From assembly GCF_004331455.1 (NCBI RefSeq), contig NZ_SJJR01000001.1, positions 310,001-374,000 on the forward strand: DNA of 64,000 bases, read 5' to 3'. Positions within the stretch are counted from its first letter, which is position 1. Every line of letters starts with the position of its first letter. The notes under the pieces were generated by a model that had not been told where the DNA came from, made no database searches, and saw nothing but the letters and a program-made list of their open reading frames with translations. Below, piece after piece: positions 33,127 through 41,918 of this stretch. A program made the position numbers and the translations under genes. Origin of the DNA: Micromonospora zingiberis. Its GTDB lineage: Bacteria; Actinomycetota; Actinomycetes; Mycobacteriales; Micromonosporaceae.

Positions 33127-34356
33127 GTGGCGGATCCCTCCGGAACCACTCACCAGGCGGCCCGCCTCGAGCTGGACCAGCGCGTGGCCCGCGAACTGCG
33201 GGACCGCCTACCGCTGGTCGCCGGGCGGACGGTCAGCGCGATCACGGCCGAGGTACCCAGTTACTCCGGCACCCTGACCGGCCAGATGCGGGACAAGATC
33301 GAAAACGCGGTGCAGATCGCGCTGGGTACCTTCCTCCAGCTGCTCGAACGAGCCCAGGGTACCGACCCGAGCACTCCGCTGGTGCCGGCGTTGGAGGCGG
33401 CGTACGCCCTCGGCAGCGGTGAGGCCCGGTCCGGCCGCAGCGTGGACGCGCTGCTGGCCGCCTACCGGGTCGGCGCCCGGGTCTCCTGGCGGGAGATGGC
33501 CGCCGCCACCGTGGCGATCGGGCTGCCCGCCGCCACCGTCGCGGAGTTCGCCGAGCTGATGTTCGCCTACATCGACGAACTCTCCGCCGCCAGCGTCGCC
33601 GGGCACGCCGACGAGCTGGCCAGCGTCGGCCGGGCGCGGCGACGCAACCTGGAACGGCTCACCGAGCAGTTGCTCGCCGGCGAGCCGGAGGACGTGCTGC
33701 TGCGCAGCGCGCAGCGGGCGGACTGGCCGATCCCGAAAACCCTCACCGTCGCGTTGCTGCCGCAGGCCAAGCTGCGCGGCGCACTCGCGCTGCTGGACGA
33801 GCACACCCTGGAGAGCAGCGAGGATCTGCCCGCCGGTGAACCCGGCGAGGAGAAGGCGGTCCTGCTGGTGCCGGACATGCACGGCGACCGGCGGCGGCAG
33901 CTCGCCCGGGTGCTGCACGGCCGCCGCGCGGTGCTCGGGCCGGCCCGCCCCTGGGCGCGGGCCTGCTCGTCCTACCGCCGGGTGCTGCGGACGGCCGACC
34001 TGGACATCGTCCAGCCCGCCGACGGTGAGCCGTTGGACACCGACCGGCACCTGGCCGAGCTGCTGCTCAGCGCCGACATGGAGGCCCTGGCGGACCTGCG
34101 CGCCCGGGTCCTGCAACCGCTCGCCGCACTGCCCGCGGCCACCGCGGAGCGGCTCACCGAGACGCTGCGTTCCTGGCTGCTGCACCAGGGGCGACGCGAC
34201 GACATCGCCGCCGACCTGTTCGTCCACCCGCAGACGGTGCGTTACCGGATGGGGCAGCTGCGCCAGCTGTACGGAGAGCGACTCAGCGACCCGCGTAGCC
34301 TGCTCGACCTCACCGTGGCGCTGGCGCTACCGGTCGGTGTCGGCACCGCGACCTGA
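33127..34356 (+). CDS. PucR-family transcriptional regulator
   Basis: 409 residues. The middle contains a GGDEF-like regulatory region typical of CdaR/PucR proteins; the C-terminus is the HTH_30 (LRSWLLHQGRRDDIAADLFVHPQTVRYRMGQLRQLYGERLSDP). GTG 33127 has GGGGAG six bases upstream. Divergent placement and a shared short promoter region indicate control of the desaturase operon, probably in response to fatty-acid or membrane state. Confidence 0.85.
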   Translation: MADPSGTTHQAARLELDQRVARELRDRLPLVAGRTVSAITAEVPSYSGTLTGQMRDKIENAVQIALGTFLQLLERAQGTDPSTPLVPALEAAYALGSGEARSGRSVDALLAAYRVGARVSWREMAAATVAIGLPAATVAEFAELMFAYIDELSAASVAGHADELASVGRARRRNLERLTEQLLAGEPEDVLLRSAQRADWPIPKTLTVALLPQAKLRGALALLDEHTLESSEDLPAGEPGEEKAVLLVPDMHGDRRRQLARVLHGRRAVLGPARPWARACSSYRRVLRTADLDIVQPADGEPLDTDRHLAELLLSADMEALADLRARVLQPLAALPAATAERLTETLRSWLLHQGRRDDIAADLFVHPQTVRYRMGQLRQLYGERLSDPRSLLDLTVALALPVGVGTAT

Positions 34357-34368
34357 GCACGGGCGGCG

Positions 34369-35940
34369 TCATTCGAGGGTCCGTGGTCCGAGCAGGCGGA
34401 TCTCCTCGACGTCCAGCCGCGCCTCCAACTCACGCTGCACGGCGTCGTCGATCTGCCGGCGGTCCCGTAGTCGGGTGATCTCGCGCCGCTTGTGGTCGAG
34501 CGCGGCCAGGCGAAGCTGCCGTTCGACCTCCCGCGCGGCCGCCGTCTCGTCCTGGGACTCCGACTCCACCGCGTCGAGGTGACCCTCGTACTCGTCCTGG
34601 AGGCGCCGCAGGGTGTCCGGGTCGGCGCCGACCCGGTCGGCGATGTCCGGCAGGGCGTGCAGCGTCTGCCGGGTGGCGTGCAGCTGCGCCTGCCGCTTCT
34701 CGTCGGCGCGTTCCGGGTCCCCGGTGAGCCCGGCCCAGTTGGTGAGCAGCGGCAGGGTGGTGCCCTGCACCAGCATGATCAGCAGGATCACCGCCGCCAC
34801 GCAGAAAATGATCAGGTCACGGTCCGGTACCGGTCGACCGTTGACGGTCAACGGAACCGCGAGCGCCGCCGCCAGGGACACCGCACCCCGGAACCCGGCC
34901 CAGCCGGCGACGGTACGGATCCGCCAGTTGACCCGACGCTCGCGTCCGATCCTGCGCCGGTCCAGCAGTCGGGCGGCGGTGGCCGTCAGGTGCAGCCAGA
35001 GCATCCGGACCACCACCAGCACCACGGCCACCACCACCGCGATGAGGATCGCGCGCAGCAGCGACAGACTCGTGACCTCGCGTACCGCCCGGGGGATCTG
35101 CATCCCCACCAGCACGAAGAGTCCGCCGTTGATGAGGAAGGTGGTCAGGTCCCAGAACGACAGGGCCAGCACGCGGGAGCGGGCCCGGATCACCCGAGGG
35201 CTGGCGTAGGCGATCATCAGCCCGGAGACCACCACCGCGAGCACCCCGCTCTCGTGGATCGCGTCGGCGAGGAAGAAGGCGGCGATCGGGGTGAGTACGC
35301 TGATCGCGCCCTCCCGCAGCGGGTCGTCCAGCCGCTTGCGGATCAGGATCACGACGGTGCCGACCAGCAGGCCGGCGGCGATGCCGCCGAGGAACGACAG
35401 GCCGACCCGCTCGACCAGTTCGAAGGCGTTCGGTGCCGCGCCGCCACCGAGCAGGCCCAACGCGACGGCGAACAGCACCAACGCGGTGCCGTCGTTGATC
35501 AGGCTCTCGGTGTGCAGGGTGGTGAGCAGCCGCCGGGGCATCCGCTTGGCCAGCCCGGCGACCGCCGCCGCGTCGGTCGGGGCGAGCACCGCGCCGAGCA
35601 CCCAGGCCACCGCCGGGTCGATGCCGAGGCGCTGCGCGACCAGGGCCACCGCCACCATCGTGACGCCGACCAGCCCGACCGCCAGCAGGGCGATGACCAC
35701 GATGTTCGCCCGGACCTCCCGCAGGCTGGTGGTCAGGCTCTCCCGGTAGAGGATCGCCGGCAGGAACAGCAGCAGCACCACCTCCGGGTCGAGCACCACA
35801 TGCCCGAACGGCGGCAACAGTGCGAGCAGCGCCCCGAAGCAGATCAGCAACACCGGCGGGGCGACCCGGTACCGGCCGCCGATGGTCGTACCGATCAGCA
35901 CGGTGACACCCAGCGTGATGATCAGCAGCAGTTCGTGCAC
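34369..35940 (-). CDS. Na+/H+ antiporter (CPA1 family)
   Basis: About 523 residues with ten or more membrane helices. The CPA1 signature is present: VVLLLFLPAILYRESL, and the ion-site motif LAPTDAAAVAGLAKRMPRRLLTTLHTESLINDGTALVLFAVAL. The C-terminal ~110 residues are a cytosolic, charged, coiled-coil-like tail. The start could be ATG 35967 or GTG 35940; neither has a strong ribosome site, and I prefer GTG because it directly precedes the first helix (HELLLIITLGVTVLIG). Confidence 0.88.
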   Translation of the reverse strand: MHELLLIITLGVTVLIGTTIGGRYRVAPPVLLICFGALLALLPPFGHVVLDPEVVLLLFLPAILYRESLTTSLREVRANIVVIALLAVGLVGVTMVAVALVAQRLGIDPAVAWVLGAVLAPTDAAAVAGLAKRMPRRLLTTLHTESLINDGTALVLFAVALGLLGGGAAPNAFELVERVGLSFLGGIAAGLLVGTVVILIRKRLDDPLREGAISVLTPIAAFFLADAIHESGVLAVVVSGLMIAYASPRVIRARSRVLALSFWDLTTFLINGGLFVLVGMQIPRAVREVTSLSLLRAILIAVVVAVVLVVVRMLWLHLTATAARLLDRRRIGRERRVNWRIRTVAGWAGFRGAVSLAAALAVPLTVNGRPVPDRDLIIFCVAAVILLIMLVQGTTLPLLTNWAGLTGDPERADEKRQAQLHATRQTLHALPDIADRVGADPDTLRRLQDEYEGHLDAVESESQDETAAAREVERQLRLAALDHKRREITRLRDRRQIDDAVQRELEARLDVEEIRLLGPRTLE

Positions 35941-36082
35941 GTCGCCCCCGTTCGTCGCCCACCACATGGTGGTACGCCGAACGGCCGCCCCGGGCCGATT
36001 CGCCCGATGGCCGCTGACCTGCGCGGCTCACTGCTTCAGACCCGGGTGGGACACCTCGCGCGGGCGCCCGACCATGCAGCGG

Positions 36083-36865
36083 CTACCGGCGGGGGCCGGC
36101 GCCCAGATCCTCCTCGATGCGCCGGGCGGCGGCCAGCAACGGTGGCAGCAGTTCCCGGCGGATCGTCTCGAAGGTGCCCCGGCTCGCGTGCGCGGACACG
36201 TTGACCGCGGCGATCACCGAACCGTTCTCGCCACGGATCGGCGCGGCCAGCGACCGCAGGCCCTCCTCCAACTCCTGGTCGACGATCGCGTAGCCCTGGG
36301 TGGCGATCCGGGTCAGGGTGGTACGCAGCTTGGCCGCGTCGGTGATGGTGCGCCGGGTCAACGGTCGCAGCTGCGCCGTGGCGAGATAGTCGTCCAGCCA
36401 GTCCGCCGGCTGGGCGGCCAGCAGCACCCGCCCCATCGAGGTGGCGTACGCGGGGAACCGGGTGCCGACGCTGATCCCCACCGTCATGATCCGTTTGGTG
36501 GGCACCCGGGCGACGTAGACCACCTCGTCGCCGTCGAGGACGGACACCGAACAGGACTCGTGCACCTGGGCGACCAGCGCCTCCATGTGCGGCTGGGCCA
36601 CCTCGGGCAGGCTCAGGCTGGACAGGTAGGCGTAGCCGAGGTCGAGGATGCGTGGGCGCAGCGCGAACAGTCGCCCATCGGTGTGTACGTAGCCCAACTC
36701 GACCAGGGTGAGCAGGAACCGGCGGGCGGCGGCCCGGGTCAGCCCGGTGGACCGGGCCACCTCGCTGAGGGTGAGTTGGGGATGCTCGGCGTCGAACGCG
36801 CGGATCACGGCCAGGCCACGCTCCAGGGACTGGACGAACTCCCCCGATCGCGCCGCGTCGGTCAC
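36083..36865 (-). CDS. IclR-family regulator, PcaR/PobR-like
   Basis: 260 residues. Winged HTH LTLSEVARSTGLTRAAARRFLLTL and an IclR effector domain (RIMTVGISVGTRFPAYATSMGRVLLAA ... IVDQELEEGLRSLAAPI). The sequence style is that of beta-ketoadipate regulators (PcaR, CatR). GTG 36865 has GGAGG five bases upstream and overlaps the pcaC stop by 4 bp, making it the last gene of the pca operon. It probably binds the pca promoter region near 43658-43680 and responds to protocatechuate or beta-ketoadipate. Confidence 0.88.
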   Translation of the reverse strand: MTDAARSGEFVQSLERGLAVIRAFDAEHPQLTLSEVARSTGLTRAAARRFLLTLVELGYVHTDGRLFALRPRILDLGYAYLSSLSLPEVAQPHMEALVAQVHESCSVSVLDGDEVVYVARVPTKRIMTVGISVGTRFPAYATSMGRVLLAAQPADWLDDYLATAQLRPLTRRTITDAAKLRTTLTRIATQGYAIVDQELEEGLRSLAAPIRGENGSVIAAVNVSAHASRGTFETIRRELLPPLLAAARRIEEDLGAGPRR

Positions 36866-37242
36866 TGGGCCTCCTGCCGCAGGGTCTCCTGAGCCACCTT
36901 GAACGCCCGGTTCGCGGCCGGTACGCCAGCGTAGACGGCGACCTGGAGCAGCACCTCCCCGACCTCCTGCGGGGTCAGCCCGTTGCGCAAGGCGGCCCGC
37001 ACGTGCATCGCCAGTTCCTCGTCGTGGTGCAGGGTGGCGAGCACGGCGAGGGTGATGCAACTGCGGGTGCGCCGGTCCAGGCCGTCCCGGGTCCAGATCT
37101 CGCCCCAGGCGTAGCGGGTGATCAGATCCTGGAAGTCGGCGGTGAACTCGTCGGTGTTGGCCACCGCCCGGTCGACGTGCGCGTCCCCGAGCACCTGCCG
37201 CCGGACCGCCATTCCGGCGTCGTGTCGCTGCTGGTCGGTCAC
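36862..37242 (-). CDS. pcaC: 4-carboxymuconolactone decarboxylase
   Basis: 126 residues, the CMD fold (AhpD-like): YAWGEIWTRDGLDRRTRSCITLAVLATLHHDEELAMHVRAALRNG. Converts 4-carboxymuconolactone to 3-oxoadipate enol-lactone. GTG 37242 overlaps the pcaD stop by 4 bp. In many actinobacteria this activity is fused to PcaD as PcaL; here it is a separate coupled gene. Confidence 0.93.
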   Translation of the reverse strand: MTDQQRHDAGMAVRRQVLGDAHVDRAVANTDEFTADFQDLITRYAWGEIWTRDGLDRRTRSCITLAVLATLHHDEELAMHVRAALRNGLTPQEVGEVLLQVAVYAGVPAANRAFKVAQETLRQEAQ

Positions 37243-38021
37243 GGGCTCGTCCCGCCTTCCGGCTCGAAGTGGGCGCCGAGCAGATCCGCCACGGCGGCGG
37301 GCTGTTCGACGTTGGCCAGGTGTGCGGCGTCGGCCAGGACGACCAGCCGCGCGGACGGGATCCGTTCGGCGATGTCGACGGCGTGCTCCGGCGGGGTGGC
37401 CGGATCGTCGGCGGCGCCGATCACCAGGGTCGGTGCGCGTACGGCCGCCAGGTCGGTGCGCAGGTCCATGTCGGCGATCGCCTCGCAGCAGGCGGCGTAG
37501 CCGGCCGGCGGGGTGGCGGTGAGCATGTCCCGGTAGCGGGCGACCGTGTCGGGCTGGGCGGCGGCGAAGCCGGGCGTGAACCAGCGGGACACCACGGTGT
37601 CGGCGATGGCGCCCAACTGGCCGGCGCGGACGCTGGCGGCCCGGGCCCGCCAACCGTCGGCCGGGCCCAGGCAGGCCGAGGTGCAGAGCAGGGCGAGCCG
37701 GTCGATCCGGTCGGGGGCGTGCGCGGCCAGCCACATGCCGACCATGCCGCCGAGGGAGAGCCCGGCATAGTGCACCGACCCGACCTCCAGGTCGTCGAGC
37801 AACTCCAGCACCTTCCGGCCGAGCAGCCCGATGCGGTACGGCCCGGCCGGCACCGGCGAGCCGCCGTGACCGAGGTGGTCGTAACGGACCACCCGGAACC
37901 GGGCGGCCAGTGTCGCCAGTTGCGGCTGCCACATGGCGCCGGTGGTGCCCAGGGAGCTACCCAGCACCAGCACCGGCGCGTCGGGCGGGCCGTCCACGGT
38001 GGCGTGCAGGCGATCGGTCAC
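37239..38021 (-). CDS. pcaD: 3-oxoadipate enol-lactonase
   Basis: 260-residue alpha/beta hydrolase: GSSLGTTGAMW oxyanion region, YDHLGHGGSP, nucleophile elbow GLSLGGMVGMWLA, Asp in IGAADDPATP and His in ADAAHLANVE. Hydrolyses 3-oxoadipate enol-lactone to 3-oxoadipate. Overlaps pcaB upstream and pcaC downstream by 4 bp each. Confidence 0.93.
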   Translation of the reverse strand: MTDRLHATVDGPPDAPVLVLGSSLGTTGAMWQPQLATLAARFRVVRYDHLGHGGSPVPAGPYRIGLLGRKVLELLDDLEVGSVHYAGLSLGGMVGMWLAAHAPDRIDRLALLCTSACLGPADGWRARAASVRAGQLGAIADTVVSRWFTPGFAAAQPDTVARYRDMLTATPPAGYAACCEAIADMDLRTDLAAVRAPTLVIGAADDPATPPEHAVDIAERIPSARLVVLADAAHLANVEQPAAVADLLGAHFEPEGGTSP

Positions 38022-39358
38022 CCGGTGCTCCTCTGGTGTCGGTCGAGGGCCCGGTCGACCAGTTCACCGGCGCTGCCGAGCCAGCCGGCCGGGTCCAGAG
38101 CCGCGTCGACGTCGGCCACGGACAGGTGGGCCCGGACCTCGGGCTCGGCGAGCAGGGCGGCCCGGAAGGAGGTGCCGGCGGCGGCCCGGGCGACCAGGTC
38201 GTGTGCGGCGGCCCGGCCCAGCGCCGGTGCCAGGCGGGTGGCGACGGCCTCGGCGAGCAGCAGCCCACCGGTGGCGTCGAGGTTGGCCCGCATCCGCTGC
38301 GGATGTACGCGCAGGCCGGTCAGCATCCGCGCGGTGCGGGCGGCGGCGCCACCGGTCAGGTGCACCAACTCCAGCAGCGGTTCCCATTCGGCGTGCCAAC
38401 CGCCGGTGGCCCGTTCGTGCTCCTGGGTGGCGGCGGCGAACAGGGTGCCCAGCAGTCCGGGGCCGCGCCGGGCGGCGGCGCTGACCAGGACCGAGTCGAC
38501 CGGGTTGCGCTTGTGTGGCATCGCCGACGACCCGCCGCGTCCCTCGCCCCCCTCGGTCACCTCCGCCACCTCGGTCTGCGCCAGCAGGCCGACGTCGAGG
38601 GCGATCTTGCCGGTGGCCGCGAGCAGCCCACCGAGGGCGGCGGCCAGGTCGAGGAGCGGTTGGCGGTGGGTGTGCCAGGGCAGCGGGCTCGCCGCCAGGC
38701 CGAGCCGGTCGGCGAACCGCCGCACCATGGCCGGCCCGGCCGGCCCGTACCCGGCGAGGGTGCCGACGGCTCCGCCGAGCTGCGCGGGCAGTGCGGCGCA
38801 CGCCCCCGCCAGCCGGGTGCGCGCCGCGTCGAGGCCGTACAGCCAGCCGGCGGCCTTGAGGCCGAAGGTGGTGGGGGCCGCCTGCTGCCCGAGGGTGCGG
38901 GCCACCATGACGGTGTCGCGGTGGGCACGGGCCAGACCGGCGGCGGCGTCGGTGGCGGTGTCGAGCAGCCCCAGCAGCGGTACGGCGGCCCGCGTCACCA
39001 CCAGCGCCAGGGCGCTGTCGAGCACGTCCTGGCTGGTGGCGCCGTGGTGCACCCAGGGGCGGGCCGGTTCGGCGACGGCGGCGGTCAACTGCCGGACCAG
39101 CGGCACCACCGGGTTACCGGCGGCGTCGGCGGCCGCGCCGAGCGCCGCCGGGTCGTACCGGTCGGCGCGACAGTGCCGGGCGATCTCGTCGGCGACCGCA
39201 GCGGGCAGCAGACCGACGTCGGCACCGGCGTACGCGAGTGCGGCCTCCACGTCCAGCATCGCCTGGAGCAGCCGCTGGTCGTCGAGTTCGACGTCGACCT
39301 CCGGGGTGCCGGAGAGCCCGCGCAGCAGCGCCTCAGACGGCGAAGAAGACGGTCTCAT
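38018..39358 (-). CDS. pcaB: 3-carboxy-cis,cis-muconate cycloisomerase
   Basis: 446 residues of the fumarase/aspartase superfamily. The signature GGSSAMPHKRNPVDS carries the catalytic loop, and HHGATSQDVLDSAL holds another conserved site. Forms 4-carboxymuconolactone from the ring-cleavage product. ATG 39358 lies inside the end of pcaG (26-bp overlap); upstream frame to 39520 is not used. Confidence 0.93.
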   Translation of the reverse strand: MRPSSSPSEALLRGLSGTPEVDVELDDQRLLQAMLDVEAALAYAGADVGLLPAAVADEIARHCRADRYDPAALGAAADAAGNPVVPLVRQLTAAVAEPARPWVHHGATSQDVLDSALALVVTRAAVPLLGLLDTATDAAAGLARAHRDTVMVARTLGQQAAPTTFGLKAAGWLYGLDAARTRLAGACAALPAQLGGAVGTLAGYGPAGPAMVRRFADRLGLAASPLPWHTHRQPLLDLAAALGGLLAATGKIALDVGLLAQTEVAEVTEGGEGRGGSSAMPHKRNPVDSVLVSAAARRGPGLLGTLFAAATQEHERATGGWHAEWEPLLELVHLTGGAAARTARMLTGLRVHPQRMRANLDATGGLLLAEAVATRLAPALGRAAAHDLVARAAAGTSFRAALLAEPEVRAHLSVADVDAALDPAGWLGSAGELVDRALDRHQRSTG

Positions 39359-39902
39359 GCTCTCCCTGTAGGCGGATGTCGAACTGGTAGCCGTCGGCGG
39401 ACGGCCGGGCCACGAGCGTGTCGCGGCGACTGGGGTCGACGCTACGCAACACCGGGTCGGTGGCGTTGGCCGGCTCGTCCGGAAAGTAGATCCGGGTGAC
39501 CAGGCGGTGCAGCAGGCCACGGCCGAACACCGACAGGTTCAGGTGTGGTGCCTCGGTCTCCCCCTCGGGAGTGGGCAGCGGTCCGGGCCGCAGGGTGTGC
39601 AGCGCGTACCGGCCGTGGGCGTCGGTTTCGGCGCGGCCGAAGCCACGGAAGCCGGGCACCGTGGCCGGGCGGGCGCCACGCGGGTCGTCGGGGTGGTCGA
39701 AGCGGCCGTCCGGGTCGGCCTGCCAGCTCTCCACCAGCGCGTCGACCACCGGGGCGCCGGTGCCGTCGAAGATCTGGCCCCGGATCCAGAAGCCGTCCGG
39801 GGTGCCCTCGGGCACCACGTACCGGCCGTCCGGCCAGACCAGGCCGATGTGCAGGTACGGCCCGACGGTCTGGGCGGGCGTGACGCCCCGGCGCTCACTC
39901 AT
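39333..39902 (-). CDS. pcaG: Protocatechuate 3,4-dioxygenase alpha subunit
   Basis: 189 residues of the intradiol dioxygenase fold: TVGPYLHIGLVW, RGQIFDGTGAPVVDALVESWQADPDGRF and LNLSVFGRGLLHRLVTRIYF. The alpha subunit lacks iron ligands and shapes the active site together with beta. ATG 39902 overlaps the pcaH stop by 8 bp. Confidence 0.94.
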   Translation of the reverse strand: MSERRGVTPAQTVGPYLHIGLVWPDGRYVVPEGTPDGFWIRGQIFDGTGAPVVDALVESWQADPDGRFDHPDDPRGARPATVPGFRGFGRAETDAHGRYALHTLRPGPLPTPEGETEAPHLNLSVFGRGLLHRLVTRIYFPDEPANATDPVLRSVDPSRRDTLVARPSADGYQFDIRLQGEHETVFFAV

Positions 39903-40632
39903 CGTCGTCCTCATCCTCGAAGGGGGTCGCCTCCCGGCCCCGCAGCACGATGTCGAACTGGTAGGCCAACGCCCACTCGGGACGGGTGGCGGCGTGGTCG
40001 TAGCGGGCCACCATCCGCTCGCGGGCCTGCGGGTCGCGGACCGAGTTGAAGATCGGGTCCTGGAAGAACAGCGGGTCGCCGGGGAAGTACATCTGGGTCA
40101 CCAGCCGCTGGGTGAACGCCCGGCCGAACAGCGAGAAGTGGATGTGCGCCGGCCGCCAGGCGTTGTCGTGGTTGCGCCACGGGTAGGCGCCGGGCTGCAC
40201 GGTGACGAAGTGGTAGCGGCCCTGCGCGTCGGTGCGGGCCCGGCCGACCCCGGTGAAGTTGGGGTCCAGCGGTGCCGGCCAGTTGTCGATGGCGTGTCGG
40301 TAGCGGCCGGCGGCGTTGGCCTGCCAGATCTCCACCAGGGTGTGCGGCACCGCCCGGCCGTCGCCGTCGACGACCCGGCCGTGCACGATGATCCGCTGCC
40401 CGAGCGGCTCACCGTCGTGCTGGCGGGTCAGGTCGTGGTCGAGTTCACCGAGGCGCCCCTCACCGAGCAGCGGCCCGGTGATCTCGGTGAGCCGCTGCGG
40501 CAGATAGCTGAGCGGCTGTTGCGGGGCACGGGTGACGGTGGAGCCGTAGCCGGGGCTGAGCAGCGGCGGGTGGGCCTCGACGTCGTCGCGCCGGTAGCCG
40601 GGCAGCACCAGCTTCCGGGTGGTCTCGCTCAT
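39895..40632 (-). CDS. pcaH: Protocatechuate 3,4-dioxygenase beta subunit
   Basis: 245 residues. The Fe(III) ligands are recognisable: Tyr in GRYRHAIDNW, Tyr in PGAYPW, and two His in RPAHIHFS. It cleaves protocatechuate between the hydroxyls to give 3-carboxy-cis,cis-muconate. The C-terminus ends in an acidic run (EDEDDDE). The ATG at 40632 has GAGGGGAG upstream and lies 15 bp after the thiolase gene. Confidence 0.95.
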   Translation of the reverse strand: MSETTRKLVLPGYRRDDVEAHPPLLSPGYGSTVTRAPQQPLSYLPQRLTEITGPLLGEGRLGELDHDLTRQHDGEPLGQRIIVHGRVVDGDGRAVPHTLVEIWQANAAGRYRHAIDNWPAPLDPNFTGVGRARTDAQGRYHFVTVQPGAYPWRNHDNAWRPAHIHFSLFGRAFTQRLVTQMYFPGDPLFFQDPIFNSVRDPQARERMVARYDHAATRPEWALAYQFDIVLRGREATPFEDEDDDE

Positions 40633-40647
40633 TGGGTTCGCTCCCCT

Positions 40648-41829
40648 TCAGGCTTCCAGTACGACGGCCAGCCCCTGGCCGACCCCGATGCAGATCGCGG
40701 CGAGCCCCCGGCCACCGCCGCGACGGTGCAACTGCCAGGCCAACGATCCGAGTATCCGCGACCCGGACGAGCCGAGCGGGTGGCCGAGGGCGAGGGCTCC
40801 GCCCTGCGGGTTGACGATCTTCGGATCGAGTTCGGGCCACTGGGCCAGACAGGCCAGCGACTGCGCGGCGAAGGCCTCGTTCAGCTCGACGACGTCGAGA
40901 TCGGCCGAGCCGAGTCCGGCACGGTCCAGCGCCTGCTCGGCGGCGGCCACCGGGCCGATGCCGAACAGTTGCGGCTCGATCGCGGTCACCGCCCGGGAGA
41001 CGATCCGGGCCAGCGGTGCGCGGCCGACCCGCTCGGCACCGGCGGCATCGGCGAGCAGCAGGACGCTCGCCCCGTCGTTGAGCGGCGACGAGTTGCCGGC
41101 GGTGACCGTGCCATCCGGCCGGAACACCGGCTTGAGTCGACCGAGCGCCTCGATGGTGGTGGTCGGCCGGATGCTCTCGTCCCGCGCGACGTCGGTGCCG
41201 GGCACCACGACCACCTCGTCGGCGTACCCGCCGTCGTGCCAGGCCCGGTCGGCGAGTTGGTGGCTGCGCAGCGCGAACTCGTCCTGGGCGTCGCGGGTGA
41301 TGCCGTAGCGCTCGGCGAGGATCTCCGCGCCCTCGCCCAACGGCACCGTCCACTGCTCGGGCATCCGGGGGTTGACCAGCCGCCAGCCCAGCGTGGTGGA
41401 GTGCAGCGTCTCGTGCCCGCGCGGGTAGCCCTGCTCCGGCTTGGCGAGCACCCAGGGCGCCCGGCTCATCGACTCCACTCCACCGGCGAGGCAGATCGAG
41501 GCGTCACCAAGGGCGATGGCCCGGGACGCGCCGATCACCGCCTCCAGCCCGGAGCCGCAGAGCCGGTTGACGGTGGCGCCGGGCACCGACGGCGGCAGTC
41601 CGGCCAGCAGCACCGCCATCCGGGCCACGTCCCGGTTGTCCTCACCGGCGCCGTTGGCGTCGCCGAACAGCACGTCGTCGATGCGGGCCGGGTCGAGCCC
41701 CGGATTGCGGCCGACGATCTCGCGGACCACGTGGGCGGCGAGGTCGTCGGGGCGTACGCCGGCCAGGCCGCCCCCGTACCGGCCGATCGGGGTCCGCACC
41801 GCGTCCAGCACGTACACATCGCGGCTCAT
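40648..41829 (-). CDS. pcaF: 3-oxoadipyl-CoA thiolase
   Basis: 393-residue thiolase: acyl-binding Cys in NRLCGSGLEAV, His in GGALALGHPLGSSG and the second Cys in AAICIGVGQG. Its N-terminal DAVRTPIGRYGG and position in the operon identify it as the thiolase that splits 3-oxoadipyl-CoA to succinyl-CoA and acetyl-CoA. The ATG at 41829 overlaps the stop of a 27-codon mini-ORF that lies between it and pcaJ. Confidence 0.94.
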   Translation of the reverse strand: MSRDVYVLDAVRTPIGRYGGGLAGVRPDDLAAHVVREIVGRNPGLDPARIDDVLFGDANGAGEDNRDVARMAVLLAGLPPSVPGATVNRLCGSGLEAVIGASRAIALGDASICLAGGVESMSRAPWVLAKPEQGYPRGHETLHSTTLGWRLVNPRMPEQWTVPLGEGAEILAERYGITRDAQDEFALRSHQLADRAWHDGGYADEVVVVPGTDVARDESIRPTTTIEALGRLKPVFRPDGTVTAGNSSPLNDGASVLLLADAAGAERVGRAPLARIVSRAVTAIEPQLFGIGPVAAAEQALDRAGLGSADLDVVELNEAFAAQSLACLAQWPELDPKIVNPQGGALALGHPLGSSGSRILGSLAWQLHRRGGGRGLAAICIGVGQGLAVVLEA

Positions 41830-41918
41830 GACGGCACTCCGCTTCGCTGCGTGCCGCCATGAGGCACAACCGCACCGAACCGACGATTCACTCGCTGACG
41901 CTCGCTCATGACGGCACT
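41824..41918. repeat. 80-bp insertion flanked by 15-bp direct repeats inside the pca operon
   Basis: On the minus strand AGTGCCGTCATGAGC occurs at the end of pcaJ (41918-41904) and again at the start of pcaF (41838-41824). The 80-bp step between the copies contains a mini-ORF. Removing one repeat plus the intervening DNA would restore a direct ATGA overlap of pcaJ and pcaF, like the other junctions of this operon. Confidence 0.8.
41826..41909 (-). CDS. 27-residue mini-ORF coupling pcaJ to pcaF
   Basis: Starts MSERQRVNRR, ends TQRSGVPS. Its ATG overlaps the pcaJ stop (ATGA) and its stop overlaps the pcaF ATG (ATGA). It has no recognised function and is Arg-rich. It may serve only to carry translating ribosomes across the inserted 80 bp; the peptide itself may be irrelevant. 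Confidence 0.4.
   Translation of the reverse strand: MSERQRVNRRFGAVVPHGGTQRSGVPS

Noticed and set aside
34492..36204. 570-codon plus-strand open frame
   Set aside because: Antisense to the antiporter; Gln/Arg/Asp/His-rich composition typical for antisense of membrane-protein codons.
37269..39371. 700-codon plus-strand open frame
   Set aside because: Antisense to pcaD and pcaB, which have full catalytic motifs.
39496..41862. 788-codon plus-strand open frame, the longest in the window
   Set aside because: Antisense to pcaG, pcaH and pcaF; no domain or signal.
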